From JAKACA01 sp050744865 (GTDB lineage Bacteria > Actinomycetota > Acidimicrobiia > Acidimicrobiales > Bog-793), in the NCBI GenBank assembly GCA_050744865.1, contig JBOGHW010000077.1, positions 1-64,000 on the forward strand: a stretch of DNA of 64,000 nucleotides. Reading direction: 5' to 3'. Below are positions 7,931 through 17,124 of the stretch, one piece after another (within the stretch, counting starts at the first letter, position 1; each line of letters begins with the position of its first letter). The translations under genes were made by a program, and so were the position numbers. The notes under the pieces were generated by a model. The model searched no databases, was not told the DNA's origin, and saw only the letters and a program-made list of their open reading frames with translations.

Positions 7931-9721
7931 TCAGCTGGCTGGGGCTTGCGGTACGACGCTCTGGATGTGCAGTTCGCGAAGATGCCGCCGACCGATCTCA
8001 CGCGGGGCGCCGGTCATCAGGTCTGCGCCGGACTGAGTCTTGGGGAAGGCAATCACCTCGCGGATGTTCTCCTCGCCGGCGAGGATGGCGATGAGCCTGT
8101 CCACTCCGACGGCGAACCCGCCATGAGGCGGCGCCCCGTATCTGAACGCGCCGAGCAGGAACCCGAAGCGCGAGTCGGCTTCGTCGGGCGGGATCCCGAG
8201 AGCGGCGAACACCCGTCGCTGAATGTCGTCCCGATGGATCCGGATCGAGCCCGAACCGAGCTCCCAGCCGTTGAGCACGAGGTCGTAGGACTGCGACCTC
8301 ACCTTCAATGGATCCGTCTCCAGCAAGTCGATGTCGTCAGGGTGAGGCATCGTGAAGGGGTGGTGGGCGGCTAGCGGGTAGCCGTTCTCCATGCCCTCGA
8401 AGAGCGGGAAGTCGGTTACCCAGACAAAGCGAAGCGGCCTGTCGGCAACAGGCGGCTGCCCGAGCTCGAGCCTCAGAGCTCCGAGAGTCTGGCACGTAAT
8501 CTGGCGCTCGCCTGCCACTACAAGCAACAGGTCGCCACCCGCCGCCCCGCTGGCGGCAAGCAACGCTGCAACCTCGCCGCCTGACAGGAACTTGGCTACG
8601 GGCGAGTCCACAGCGCCCTCGCCCAGCACGCGCATCCAGACCAGACCGGCCGCACCGAGCAACTTGGCTTTGTCCGTGAGGGCATCGAGGCGACTGCGCG
8701 AGAGCGCTCCATGGCCGGGCACGCGGATGCCCCGTACGCACGGAGCCTGGAAGGCGCGGAACTCCGTGCCTGCCACGGCGGGCGCCAGGTCGACCAGTTC
8801 CATCCCGAAGCGGAGATCGGGCTTGTCAGTCCCATAGACGTCGAGAGCCTCGTCCCAGGTCATGCGGACGACAGGTGGCGGCTCGTCCCCGGTGACGCTC
8901 CCGGCGGCCTCGAGCATCGCCGCCGACACGCAGTCGAACACGTCCTCTTTGGCGACGAACGACATCTCGAGGTCCAGCTGTGTGAACTCGAACTGCCTGT
9001 CTGCCCGCAGATCCTCGTCGCGCATGCAACGGCCGATCTGGTAGTAGCGATCCATCCCGGCCACCATCAGTAGCTGCTTGGCGATCTGCGGGCTCTGGGG
9101 GAGCACGTAGAAGGCGCCGGGTTGCAGCCGCGACGGTATTGCGAACTCCCGTGACCCTTCTGGAGTCGGCACCCACAACAGCGGCGTCTCCACCTCGACG
9201 AAGCCCTGGGCGTCCATGGCGCGGCGAAGAGCCGCGTTCACCCCGGCGCGGATGCGAAGGTTGCGCTGCATGCGCTCGCTGCGGATGTCCACGTAGCGGT
9301 ACTTGAGGCGGACCGGCTCGTCGGGAGCCGCCCGACCGTCGAGTGGGAAGGGCGGCGGCTCGGCGGTGTTGAGCACCTCGACCGACTCGGCGCCGACCTC
9401 CACCTCCCCTGTCGCCAGTGCTCGGTTCGCCATGCCCTCGGGACGCCGGCGGACCGTGCCGGTGATACGCACGACGTACTCGGCGCGCAAGTCGTGAGCG
9501 CCGTCGACGACACACTGCACCACGCCTGTGTGGTCGCGCAGGTCGATGAAGGCGAGGTGCTCGCCGTGCTCGCGCCGGCGGGCGACCCAGCCGCACAGGC
9601 TGACGACCTGCCCGGTGCCGGCAAGGTCGAGCAGGCCGCAGTAGTGGGTCCGCAGGCCGCGTGGACGCGCCGGATCCGAGTCGTCGCCAGAGCGCGCGAA
9701 GTCAACGTCGGTGGGAGTCAT
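7931..9721 (-). CDS. aspS: Aspartyl-tRNA synthetase (bacterial type)
   Basis: A 596-residue class IIb synthetase. An N-terminal OB-fold anticodon-binding domain (LCGWVARRREHGEHLAFIDLRDH) leads to the catalytic core. That core has motif 2 around GRCMRDEDLRADRQFEFTQ and motif 3 GGFAVGVDRLIAILAG. The bacterial GAD insertion lies between them. Full length. Whether it is discriminating or also charges tRNA-Asn is not clear from this gene alone. It lies 12 bases after rel on the same strand, so co-transcription is likely. Confidence 0.96.
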   Translation of the reverse strand: MTPTDVDFARSGDDSDPARPRGLRTHYCGLLDLAGTGQVVSLCGWVARRREHGEHLAFIDLRDHTGVVQCVVDGAHDLRAEYVVRITGTVRRRPEGMANRALATGEVEVGAESVEVLNTAEPPPFPLDGRAAPDEPVRLKYRYVDIRSERMQRNLRIRAGVNAALRRAMDAQGFVEVETPLLWVPTPEGSREFAIPSRLQPGAFYVLPQSPQIAKQLLMVAGMDRYYQIGRCMRDEDLRADRQFEFTQLDLEMSFVAKEDVFDCVSAAMLEAAGSVTGDEPPPVVRMTWDEALDVYGTDKPDLRFGMELVDLAPAVAGTEFRAFQAPCVRGIRVPGHGALSRSRLDALTDKAKLLGAAGLVWMRVLGEGAVDSPVAKFLSGGEVAALLAASGAAGGDLLLVVAGERQITCQTLGALRLELGQPPVADRPLRFVWVTDFPLFEGMENGYPLAAHHPFTMPHPDDIDLLETDPLKVRSQSYDLVLNGWELGSGSIRIHRDDIQRRVFAALGIPPDEADSRFGFLLGAFRYGAPPHGGFAVGVDRLIAILAGEENIREVIAFPKTQSGADLMTGAPREIGRRHLRELHIQSVVPQAPAS

Positions 9722-9733
9722 GGGATGTGTCCC

Positions 9734-12016
9734 TTACTTGGAATTGGAGCCAGGGCCTCGCCCCGGCAGCAATCGATAAGCGTCGTAGACGCTGTCCAGC
9801 TCCCGGAGCGACTGCAGCAGCGAGTCGAGATGGGTCGGATCGGCGAGCTCGAACTCGAAACGCATGCGGCTAACCCTATCCGCCGACGTGTTCGAGGACG
9901 ACGAGTTGATGCTCACGTGGTGCTCGGACAGGACACGGGCGACGTCAGCCAGCAGACGGCTGCGGTCTAGCGCCTTCACCTCGATGCCGGCGACGAACAC
10001 GCCGGTTCGCTCGTCGTCCCACTCCACCTCGATGAAGCGCTCCGACTCCGAGCCCGCCAGCGCCAAGGCGTTGGCGCAGTCCTCGCGGTGGACAGTGACG
10101 CCACGACCCTGAGTGATGAACCCGACGACCCTGTCACCGGGAACCGGAGTGCAACACCGCGCCAGCCTGACCATGATGTCGTCGAGGCCCTCGACGTAGA
10201 TGCCAGCGCCCTCGCGGCGCCTGCTCGAGCGGCGAGGCGCCAGGGCCGTGGTCGCCAGCTGCTCCTCGGTGTCCCCACCGCCGCGCAGCTCGCGCTCGAG
10301 GCGTTGAACTATCGACTGGCCCGACACGTGCCCGGCGCCGAGCGCGGCATGCAGCGAGTCCAGGTCGACGAGCCCCAGCGTGGCCGCCACGGCGAGCAGC
10401 GCCGGCGAGCTCTGCAGCTTCTGCACAGGCAGCCCTGCCCGCCGCAGCGCCTTGGCCAACTCGTCGCGGCCGGCCTCCATCTCGTCCTCGCGCCGCTCGC
10501 GGGAGAACCACTGCCGGATCTTGTTGCGCGCCCGCGGGGAGGCCACCATGCGCAGCCAGTCTCTCGACGGCCCGGCCGAAGCCATCTTCGAAGTGATTAT
10601 CTCGACCGCGTCTCCCGACCCGAGCTTGGACTCGAGAGGCACGAGCTTGCCGTTCACGCGGGCGCCTACGCAACGGTGGCCGACCTCGGTGTGGATCGTG
10701 TAGGCGAAGTCGACAGGCGTGGCGCCGACAGGCAGCGTGATGATCTCGCCCTTGGGCGTCAGCACGTAGATCTCGTCGTGCTCGAGGTCGCCCTTCAGCG
10801 TCTCGAGGAAGTCCTGCGGATCGGGCACGTCGCGCTCCCAGTCGACGACCCTTTGCAGCCAGGCGATCTCGTCGGTCGAGCGGGCGCCCTTGGACGAAGT
10901 CCGGTTCGGCGCTTCCTTGTAGCCCCAGTGGGCTGCGATGCCGTGCTCGGCGCGCTGGTGCATCTCGTAGGTGCGGATCTGCACCTCGAGCGGCTTGACG
11001 CCGAGCCCGACAACTGTCGTGTGGAGCGATTGGTAGAGGTTGAACTTCGGCGAGTTGACGTAGTCCTTGAAGCGCCCGTGCACCGGTGGCCACAGCCCGT
11101 GAATCGCACCGAGGGCTGCCCAACAGTCCTTCTCGTCGCTGACTATCACCCGGATGGCCACAAGGTCGTGGATGTCGTCGAACTCCTTGCCGCGCACGAC
11201 CATCTTCTCGTAGATGCTCCACAGGTGTTTGGGCCGGCCGTTGACATCCGCCTCTATCCCGAGGTCGGCGAGCCTGGCCCGGACTGTTGCCAGCACTTCG
11301 GCCAGCTCGGCGTCGCGGCGAGGCGCCCGCGTGGCGACCATCTGGGCGATCTCGGCGAAGCGCTTGGCATGCAGAGTCTCGAAGGCCAGATCCTCCAGCT
11401 GCCACTTGATCTCCTCGATGCCGAGGCGATGGGCAAGCGGGGCGTAGATGTCCCGCGTCTCTTCGGCGATCCGGTTGCGCTTCCACTCAGGGAGGGCATC
11501 GATCGTCCGCATGTTGTGGAGCCTGTCGGCCAGCTTGATGACAAGCACGCGCCAGTCGCGCGCCATCGCCACGAAGAGCTTCCGCATGGAGGCGGCCTGG
11601 GCGGCCTCCTTCGAGCCGAAGCGCAGGCGGTCGAGCTTGGTCACCCCGTCCACGATGGCCGCCACCTCGGGACCGAAGTCGTGCTCGATCTCCTCGACGT
11701 CGAGCTTGGTGTCCTCGGCGGCGTCGTGCAGCAAAGCGGCAGCCACGCTGACAGAGTCGAGACCCAGCTCGGCGACGATCGTCCCCACAGCGACCGGATG
11801 GGTGATGTAAGGCTCGCCGCTCGCCCGCTTCTGGCCGTGGTGGGCTTTGGTAGCCGCCGCGTGAGCTCGGCGCACAACAGAGGCGTCCTGGTCGGGACGC
11901 AGCTTCTCGATGAGCGTGACTATGCCGTCGACAGACTCGACCGGCGGCGGGATGAGCGCCCTGGCGGACGTCTCGCCTGCGGCTCCGTAGGATTCGGACG
12001 CCTCATGCATCATCAC
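9734..12016 (-). CDS. rel: Bifunctional (p)ppGpp synthetase/hydrolase Rel
   Basis: A 760-residue stringent-response enzyme. Domains in order: HD hydrolase (residues about 60-200, with HDAAEDT and KLADRLHNMRT), synthetase (about 250-370, with GRFKDYVNSPKFNLYQSLHTT), TGS (about 410-470, with DEIYVLTPKGEIITLPVGAT), helical and zinc-finger-like region (RCCTPVPGD), and C-terminal ACT. Both active sites look intact, as expected for a single-copy actinobacterial Rel. The start is ambiguous among the GTG at 12016 and the ATGs at 12013 and 12010. It is followed by aspS. Confidence 0.95.
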   Translation of the reverse strand: MMMHEASESYGAAGETSARALIPPPVESVDGIVTLIEKLRPDQDASVVRRAHAAATKAHHGQKRASGEPYITHPVAVGTIVAELGLDSVSVAAALLHDAAEDTKLDVEEIEHDFGPEVAAIVDGVTKLDRLRFGSKEAAQAASMRKLFVAMARDWRVLVIKLADRLHNMRTIDALPEWKRNRIAEETRDIYAPLAHRLGIEEIKWQLEDLAFETLHAKRFAEIAQMVATRAPRRDAELAEVLATVRARLADLGIEADVNGRPKHLWSIYEKMVVRGKEFDDIHDLVAIRVIVSDEKDCWAALGAIHGLWPPVHGRFKDYVNSPKFNLYQSLHTTVVGLGVKPLEVQIRTYEMHQRAEHGIAAHWGYKEAPNRTSSKGARSTDEIAWLQRVVDWERDVPDPQDFLETLKGDLEHDEIYVLTPKGEIITLPVGATPVDFAYTIHTEVGHRCVGARVNGKLVPLESKLGSGDAVEIITSKMASAGPSRDWLRMVASPRARNKIRQWFSRERREDEMEAGRDELAKALRRAGLPVQKLQSSPALLAVAATLGLVDLDSLHAALGAGHVSGQSIVQRLERELRGGGDTEEQLATTALAPRRSSRRREGAGIYVEGLDDIMVRLARCCTPVPGDRVVGFITQGRGVTVHREDCANALALAGSESERFIEVEWDDERTGVFVAGIEVKALDRSRLLADVARVLSEHHVSINSSSSNTSADRVSRMRFEFELADPTHLDSLLQSLRELDSVYDAYRLLPGRGPGSNSK

Positions 12017-12039
12017 GTCGAGGTTACCGCCGTGGCGCC

Positions 12040-13383
12040 CTAAGGGACCGTCTTAGCCGCCAGCTCCTGTACGAGGTAAAAGGCATCGATGGTTCCCCAG
12101 CCGCTCGCCAAGTCGTAACCCTTCGCAGCGGCGTAGCCGACGACAAGCTTGCCGCCGGTCGTCGTCACGCTGTTGTTGCCTCGCGTCACGTCACGCAACC
12201 CCTTGGCCTTGCTGGCGCCGAGCTTGTACAAGGCGGGGTTGAGGAGCCCGAGATCGCCGCTGTGCAACTGATCGGCAACAGCCACGACGCCGGCGAACAG
12301 CGGCGTGGCCAGACTCGTGCCGCAGATCGACTCGACGCCAGCCGGCGCCGAGAAGCTCTCGTAGATGCCGACGCCGGGATCGCAGGCTGCCAACATCGAC
12401 ACGTCCGGGATCCCTCGCTTGGCGCCGACCTCGGCCCGCACGCCGTCCTGCCAGGACGGGAGCGGGAAGCTCTCCGAGACGCCGCCGCCGCCTGCCCCGG
12501 CCGAGTCGTTCCAGACCTGGGGCGGAGCGGTTTGCTGGCCTTGTGAGTTGACGGTGATGGCGGTGCCGCCGACCGCTGTGACGAGCGGGTCGCTCGCCGG
12601 CCACCCGATCACCGGCTCGGAGTATTCGCCCCCGCTGACGGTGCCTCCGGAGGCACCCTGGTCCCCGGAAGCCGCAAGCACGGTGACGTGGCGCGAGTAC
12701 GCAAGGACGAAGGCGGAGCGAAGGGCCAGGAGGGAGGCGGCCGTCGGGAACGTCTCCTCCGTCGCACCAAAACTCTGGCTGATGACGGCAACGTGATAGT
12801 CGTCAATCAAGGCCTTCTCGGCTTTCACGATCTGGGGGAAGCCCGAGGTGCCCTCGACTTCGTCAACCGGCGTCTCGGCCAGTACGATCGAGGCGCCGGG
12901 CGCCATAACGTGGCACCACTCGACGTCGAGCGTCGTCTCGGCGGCCCAGCCCTTCCTGTCGACTCCGTCCGGGTTGAAGGGCGGGACCTTGCCGGCCGGC
13001 TGGACCACCTTGAACGACGGCGGCGACGGCAGTGAATAGATCCTGTCGAACGAGGCCAGGTCCGCCTTGATCGTCGGCGACCCGTAGGCGTCGACTATCC
13101 CTATCGTCTCGCCCTGGCCCGTCAACCCGTTGGCATAAAGGGCGTTCATCGAGTAATCCGTCCTGATCTGCTGAGGCGTGAACGGCTGGTCCGGGTCGTA
13201 GACCGAGCTGGCCGAAGCCGGGCCGGGCCACCGGACGAGCGGGACCACGCCGACGTGCCAGGCAGTGGCGGGACCGGGCGGGCGGGCCGCACCCTGCGCG
13301 CTCGGGCCTTGGCCGGCACTACATGACGCCACCACGCAGAGGGCTGCTGGCACCAGCAACGGCCAGCACCTCCCGCGGAGCAT
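12040..13383 (-). CDS. S53 (sedolisin/kumamolisin-type) peptidase, predicted lipoprotein
   Basis: A 447-residue predicted exported serine-carboxyl peptidase. The N-terminus is a signal peptide with a lipobox-like CVVASC. The mature S53 fold begins at the FTPQQIRTDYSMNALY segment. Catalytic positions are visible: Glu and Asp in AAETTLDVEW, the oxyanion Asp in AASGDQGASG, and the nucleophile Ser in CGTSLATPLFAG. A C-terminal YDLASGWGTID matches the calcium site. The family's N-terminal pro-domain of about 180 residues is missing, leaving only about 60 residues between the signal and the catalytic fold. It follows 656 bases of nothing shared with rel apart from strand, with 23 bases between the two genes. 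Confidence 0.85.
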   Translation of the reverse strand: MLRGRCWPLLVPAALCVVASCSAGQGPSAQGAARPPGPATAWHVGVVPLVRWPGPASASSVYDPDQPFTPQQIRTDYSMNALYANGLTGQGETIGIVDAYGSPTIKADLASFDRIYSLPSPPSFKVVQPAGKVPPFNPDGVDRKGWAAETTLDVEWCHVMAPGASIVLAETPVDEVEGTSGFPQIVKAEKALIDDYHVAVISQSFGATEETFPTAASLLALRSAFVLAYSRHVTVLAASGDQGASGGTVSGGEYSEPVIGWPASDPLVTAVGGTAITVNSQGQQTAPPQVWNDSAGAGGGGVSESFPLPSWQDGVRAEVGAKRGIPDVSMLAACDPGVGIYESFSAPAGVESICGTSLATPLFAGVVAVADQLHSGDLGLLNPALYKLGASKAKGLRDVTRGNNSVTTTGGKLVVGYAAAKGYDLASGWGTIDAFYLVQELAAKTVP

Positions 13384-13460
13384 TGCCCGACAGTACCAGC
13401 GGTGGGCCCCGCCGAAGGAGACGGGAAGGGGGCCGGGTAGCGGTACGATCTACTGAGCCT

Positions 13461-14063
13461 GTGTCGAACGTTCCTCCTCCGCCCCCCCGCCAGCCCGCTC
13501 CACCGCTCGGGCCTGCGCTCATCGTCATCGGTATCGCCGTGGTGATAGTCGTGCTCGGAGCAGCCGTGGCACTGATCGGGACGGCCTCGGCACACACCCC
13601 TGTCGGCCAACTCGGTACCCGGGTGCCAGGTGTTGCCGTGAAGGCGCTGCCCGCTACCGGCTTCCTGAAGCACATCGAGTCTGGTGGCGAGCCGCCGGCT
13701 GACATCGTCAAGCAGCTATCGGTCCCGGCGGCGAGCAAGTACGCCGGGAGCGGCGAGCAGTCCGGCGGCGTCAGTCAGTTCGCCAGCTCCGTGACGTTCT
13801 CGACCCCTGACACCAGCAAACAGGTCGCTGCCTTCTACAAGGCTGACCTACCGCTCGGCCACTGGTCGATCCAGTTCGACGGATCGGCCAGCGGTCACCT
13901 CGAGCTGATCGGCCAGAAGAACGGCAGTGACGGCTACCAGTGGCGAGTGGCGGTGGTCATCTCGACGGTGGACCCGCTCATCTCGCCGTCACTGGCCGGC
14001 TCCGACGCCACCTCGACGAGCAAGGTGGTGATGTCCCTGTACCAGGTGGAGGACGCGAGCTAG
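13461..14063 (+). CDS. Single-pass membrane protein, unidentified
   Basis: A 200-residue protein with a Pro-rich cytoplasmic N-terminus, one transmembrane segment (about residues 17-42, LIVIGIAVVIVVLGAAVAL) and an extracytoplasmic domain of about 155 residues. The frame is open back to 13323, but that stretch overlaps the divergent S53 gene. The GTG at 13461 starts the protein in the short divergent intergenic space and is preferred. The C-terminal domain (VSQFASSVTFSTPDTSKQV and after) resembles that of the 54342-55274 gene in style only. Its stop overlaps the convergent neighbour's stop by four bases. Confidence 0.65.
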   Translation: MSNVPPPPPRQPAPPLGPALIVIGIAVVIVVLGAAVALIGTASAHTPVGQLGTRVPGVAVKALPATGFLKHIESGGEPPADIVKQLSVPAASKYAGSGEQSGGVSQFASSVTFSTPDTSKQVAAFYKADLPLGHWSIQFDGSASGHLELIGQKNGSDGYQWRVAVVISTVDPLISPSLAGSDATSTSKVVMSLYQVEDAS

Positions 14064-15427
14064 GCCGCCACCGGAGAGGCGCTGACTCCTTCGGTCGCCA
14101 CGTCGGTGTCACAGGACCGCAGCACGAAAGCCCACACGAGCAAGTTCAACGGGTAGATGAGGTAACCGAAACGAGAAGCCGGCGCCCCCAGCGTCACCGC
14201 CACCATCGCCACGGCCGTCCAGACGGCAGCTTGCGAAGGGTCGCGGGGCAGGTGGCGGGCAACCAGGACGAGCAGCACCACGATCACGGCGCCGAGCAGC
14301 ACCAGCTCGATCAGGCCCGAGCCGGGCAGGTGCTTCAGTAGCTCACGACCCGGAAGAGGGCTCTTGGCAGGCGATCTGTTGTTCGTGAGGTCGAGCGGGT
14401 ACTCGACGGCGCTCACGATGAAGGCGTGAGGGCCTGCCAGTATCCCGGCCAGCACGACGGGAACGGCCACACCGAGGGCGGCTGCCGCGTATCTCACCCC
14501 GGCGCGGCGGTCGAGCTGGTCCCGCTCGGCGAAGAACAACAACGCCAAGAGGGCCCAGGCCGAGAGCTTCATCGCCGAGGCCAGTCCCATGGCGAGTCCT
14601 GACCAGACGGGCTGGCGGCGCTCGGCCAGCACCAGAGCCAGGAGCATGAACGCCAACACCGGCAAGTCGTCACCGCCAGTGACAAATGGCAAGGCTCCCG
14701 TGGGCAGGAGCAAGAGGACTTGGATCAGCCGGATCTTGCGGTCGGCTGCCGCTTTCAACAACCACAGAGCAACAAGGGTTGCCAGCAAGGCGATGCCGGC
14801 CAACTCGACTCTGGCGTCCCCGAGCCCCCCGGCTCCAGGTATCGCACTCGCCAGGCCGAACACGCTCATGGCGGGCAGGTATGGAAAGTACGATCGGGCA
14901 TCGATCTGAGGGTTGTCGGTCCATGGCGACTTGCCCTGGTTGATTGGGTCGCGCGGGTAAGGATCCTGGAACCTGGCAAGCCGATCGCCAGCCCGCTCGA
15001 CAACGGCGACTTCTGGCTGTGCTTGCGCTCCGCTGTAAGTGTCGGCCCTCCTGGCCACCTGGACTGCCAGCGGTATGAACAAGGTGAACACGACGAGGCC
15101 GAGCATGGCCATGGCCCGCGCTGGGTCGAAGGAGCGGGACGCCCTCGGTGACTCCCATGGCCGCCGGCGCTCGTGCCGGAAAGCGAGTTCGCACCCCGCG
15201 GCCGCCAAGAGGTAGGGCACGGTTGCCCATGCCCCCCACTCGCGGTAGTCGTTGGAGATCGCCACCCGCCAGATGACCAGTGCCCAGCAACCGCTTGCCG
15301 CGTACAACAGCGCGTCCTGCCGGAGCGCCGGGATGGCACAGATGCGGCGCCAAGCCCGGTCTGCCAGGCGACGGATGGTGAGAGGAGTGGCGTTGGTAGG
15401 CACGGTTCCGCAGCGATGGTCGGGCAC
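14060..15427 (-). CDS. GT87/DUF2029-like polyprenol-phosphate sugar transferase, multi-pass
   Basis: A 455-residue membrane protein with about ten hydrophobic segments. A large extracytoplasmic loop after the second segment group carries an Asp/Tyr/Pro-rich stretch (RFQDPYPRDPINQ, then YFPYLPAM). This layout is typical of GT-C fold transferases of the GT87/DUF2029 group, which use polyprenyl-phosphate sugars to decorate envelope glycans. The substrate cannot be read from sequence. The start is GTG. Overall family assignment is by architecture, not by a strong motif. Confidence 0.65.
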   Translation of the reverse strand: MPDHRCGTVPTNATPLTIRRLADRAWRRICAIPALRQDALLYAASGCWALVIWRVAISNDYREWGAWATVPYLLAAAGCELAFRHERRRPWESPRASRSFDPARAMAMLGLVVFTLFIPLAVQVARRADTYSGAQAQPEVAVVERAGDRLARFQDPYPRDPINQGKSPWTDNPQIDARSYFPYLPAMSVFGLASAIPGAGGLGDARVELAGIALLATLVALWLLKAAADRKIRLIQVLLLLPTGALPFVTGGDDLPVLAFMLLALVLAERRQPVWSGLAMGLASAMKLSAWALLALLFFAERDQLDRRAGVRYAAAALGVAVPVVLAGILAGPHAFIVSAVEYPLDLTNNRSPAKSPLPGRELLKHLPGSGLIELVLLGAVIVVLLVLVARHLPRDPSQAAVWTAVAMVAVTLGAPASRFGYLIYPLNLLVWAFVLRSCDTDVATEGVSASPVAA

Positions 15428-15442
15428 CCCGGTCGCTCCGGT

Positions 15443-15482
15443 GCGCGCCCGCCGGACGTGATCGTACGCCGGGCGGGCGCGC
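15443..15482. terminator. GC-rich inverted repeat after the peroxiredoxin gene
   Basis: An 11-base arm at 15443-15453 (GCGCGCCCGCC) is the exact reverse complement of 15472-15482, with an 18-base loop. It lies in the 62 bases between the peroxiredoxin stop and the start of the GT87-like gene. There is no T-tract, so it is at best an L-shaped, GC-only terminator or a transcript-stability hairpin. Confidence 0.4.
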
Positions 15483-15489
15483 CCGCGTG

Positions 15490-16125
15490 TCAGCGGTTCG
15501 GCTGTGGCGTGTACCTCAGGTAGGGCTTGACCGTTGTGAAGCCCTTAGGGAACTTCTCGCTGGCCGTGTCGTCGTCGATCGCCGGGGAGATGATGACGTC
15601 CTCGCCGTCGCGCCAGTTGACGGGTGTCGACACCGAGTAGTTGGCCGTCAGCTGCAGCGAGTCGAGGACCCGCAGTATCTCCTCGAAATTGCGGCCTGTG
15701 CTCGCCGGGTAGGTGATGGTGAGCTTGACCTTCTTGTCGGCACCTATGACGAACACCGAGCGCACGGTCAGCGTCTCGAGGGCCTTGGGGTGGATCATCC
15801 CGTAGAGGTCGGCGACTGTACGTTGCTCGTCGCCGATCAAGGGGTAGTTGAGCTTGTGACCAGTGGCATCCTCGATGTCCTGGCTCCAGGCGTTGTGCGA
15901 GTCCACCGGGTCGACGGACACGCCGATGACCTTGGCGCCGCGCTTGGCGAATTCATCCTTCAGGCGGGCGACCTCACCAAGCTCGGTGGTGCACACCGGT
16001 GTGAAGTCCTTCGGGTGCGAGAACAGGACTCCCCAGCCGTCGCCCAGCCACTCGTGAAAGCTGATCTCTCCCTCTGTGCTGTCAGCAGTGAAGTCCGGGG
16101 CGATGTCGCCGAGTTGCAAACCCAT
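15490..16125 (-). CDS. 1-Cys peroxiredoxin (Prx6 type)
   Basis: A 211-residue thiol peroxidase that reduces hydrogen peroxide and organic hydroperoxides in the cytosol. The peroxidatic Cys is Cys45 in HPKDFTPVCTTELG. The long C-terminal domain after about residue 150 (PVNWRDGEDVIISPAI) is characteristic of the Prx6 subgroup, which has no resolving Cys at the 2-Cys position. Full length with an ATG start. It stands alone on its strand, divergent from the ComF-like gene, so it probably has its own promoter in 16126-16256; no clear boxes were seen there. Confidence 0.92.
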   Translation of the reverse strand: MGLQLGDIAPDFTADSTEGEISFHEWLGDGWGVLFSHPKDFTPVCTTELGEVARLKDEFAKRGAKVIGVSVDPVDSHNAWSQDIEDATGHKLNYPLIGDEQRTVADLYGMIHPKALETLTVRSVFVIGADKKVKLTITYPASTGRNFEEILRVLDSLQLTANYSVSTPVNWRDGEDVIISPAIDDDTASEKFPKGFTTVKPYLRYTPQPNR

Positions 16126-16256
16126 TTCGTGTCTCCTATGTCGTCGGTGGTTGCCAGTGATTCACCGAATGCCGACCACTTTAGTCAGGTTTTCTCGCCT
16201 CCGTGCCGGGCAGCGGCGGGAGGCCCAGCGCGCACCCAGGGCTTAGGTTGCTCTTC

Positions 16257-17114
16257 ATGGGAACCCCGACCACTCCGATCGCCGGACCGCCATGGCTGTC
16301 CGGCCGGGCACAGGCGCCTGGGCCGCACGGCGGCTCGACCGATCACAGCGCATTCGCCGTCTGCAGCGTCTGCAAGGGGCCCGCCTCCGCCGGCACGTCC
16401 CGCTGCTGGAGCTGTCGCCAGGTGCTGCACCAGTTGGAGATGGCACCACCTGTCGTCGTGCCGAGCTTCATGTTCGAGATCGGTTCGCCTGTCCACGTCT
16501 CCCTCGTCGGGTACAAAGCCGCCGCCACCGACGCGAGCAGGCTTCTGAGACAAGAAGCCCTGGCTGCTTGGCTGGGAGCTTTCCTCGGCGCTCACCTCTC
16601 GTGCCTCAGCCCTGGCCGCCGGGAACCGATCTGGTTGGTACCTGTGCCTTCTTCGACCGGAGGCAGGCTGTCGTGGAACGGCTCGCACCCGCTCGTGAGC
16701 CTCTGCGGGCTGGCCGCCAGGCAAGCCACTAGCCCGAATTGGCGGCAGATCGAGGTGCTCGACGTGCTCCGCGTCACTGACGGCCCACCGGCCAGGTTGT
16801 CTGCAACGCAGCGCGGCTACGTCCCTGACCTCGGCAGCGAGCTGTTGGGTCGTTCCGTCATAGCAGTCGACGACGTCTTCGTGTCCGGCGCCCGCTTGCT
16901 CAGCGCCGCAGCAGCCCTGTCGCTGGCGGGCGCACGCGTGGTTGCGGCTCTGCCGATGGGCCGGCTCGTCAGGCCCGCTCACAACAGTGCAACGCTTGCC
17001 TACTGGGCCCGCTATGGGAGCCGGCCGGCGACCCTCGAGAGCTGCGCAGCCTGCCGAGTCACCCGCCGGCTCGCCTGCACTTCACCCGGCGTGGTCGAGA
17101 GGCTGGCCGCTTAG
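16257..17114 (+). CDS. ComF-like phosphoribosyltransferase with zinc-finger N-terminus
   Basis: A 285-residue protein starting at the ATG at 16257. N-terminal Cys pairs (CSVCKGP and CWSC) form a C4 zinc-ribbon pattern as in ComF/GntX proteins. A type I PRTase fold follows, with the PRPP-binding motif SVIAVDDVFVSGA at about residues 205-217. ComF proteins take part in DNA uptake and processing in naturally competent bacteria, although many members have unknown roles. No other competence genes are visible. The divergence from typical ComF is considerable, so the family call is moderate. Confidence 0.7.
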   Translation: MGTPTTPIAGPPWLSGRAQAPGPHGGSTDHSAFAVCSVCKGPASAGTSRCWSCRQVLHQLEMAPPVVVPSFMFEIGSPVHVSLVGYKAAATDASRLLRQEALAAWLGAFLGAHLSCLSPGRREPIWLVPVPSSTGGRLSWNGSHPLVSLCGLAARQATSPNWRQIEVLDVLRVTDGPPARLSATQRGYVPDLGSELLGRSVIAVDDVFVSGARLLSAAAALSLAGARVVAALPMGRLVRPAHNSATLAYWARYGSRPATLESCAACRVTRRLACTSPGVVERLAA

Positions 17115-17124
17115 CGCTCGGCCG

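Noticed and set aside
10088..12043. Plus-strand open frame of 651 codons
   Set aside because: Antisense to rel, which has all expected domains.
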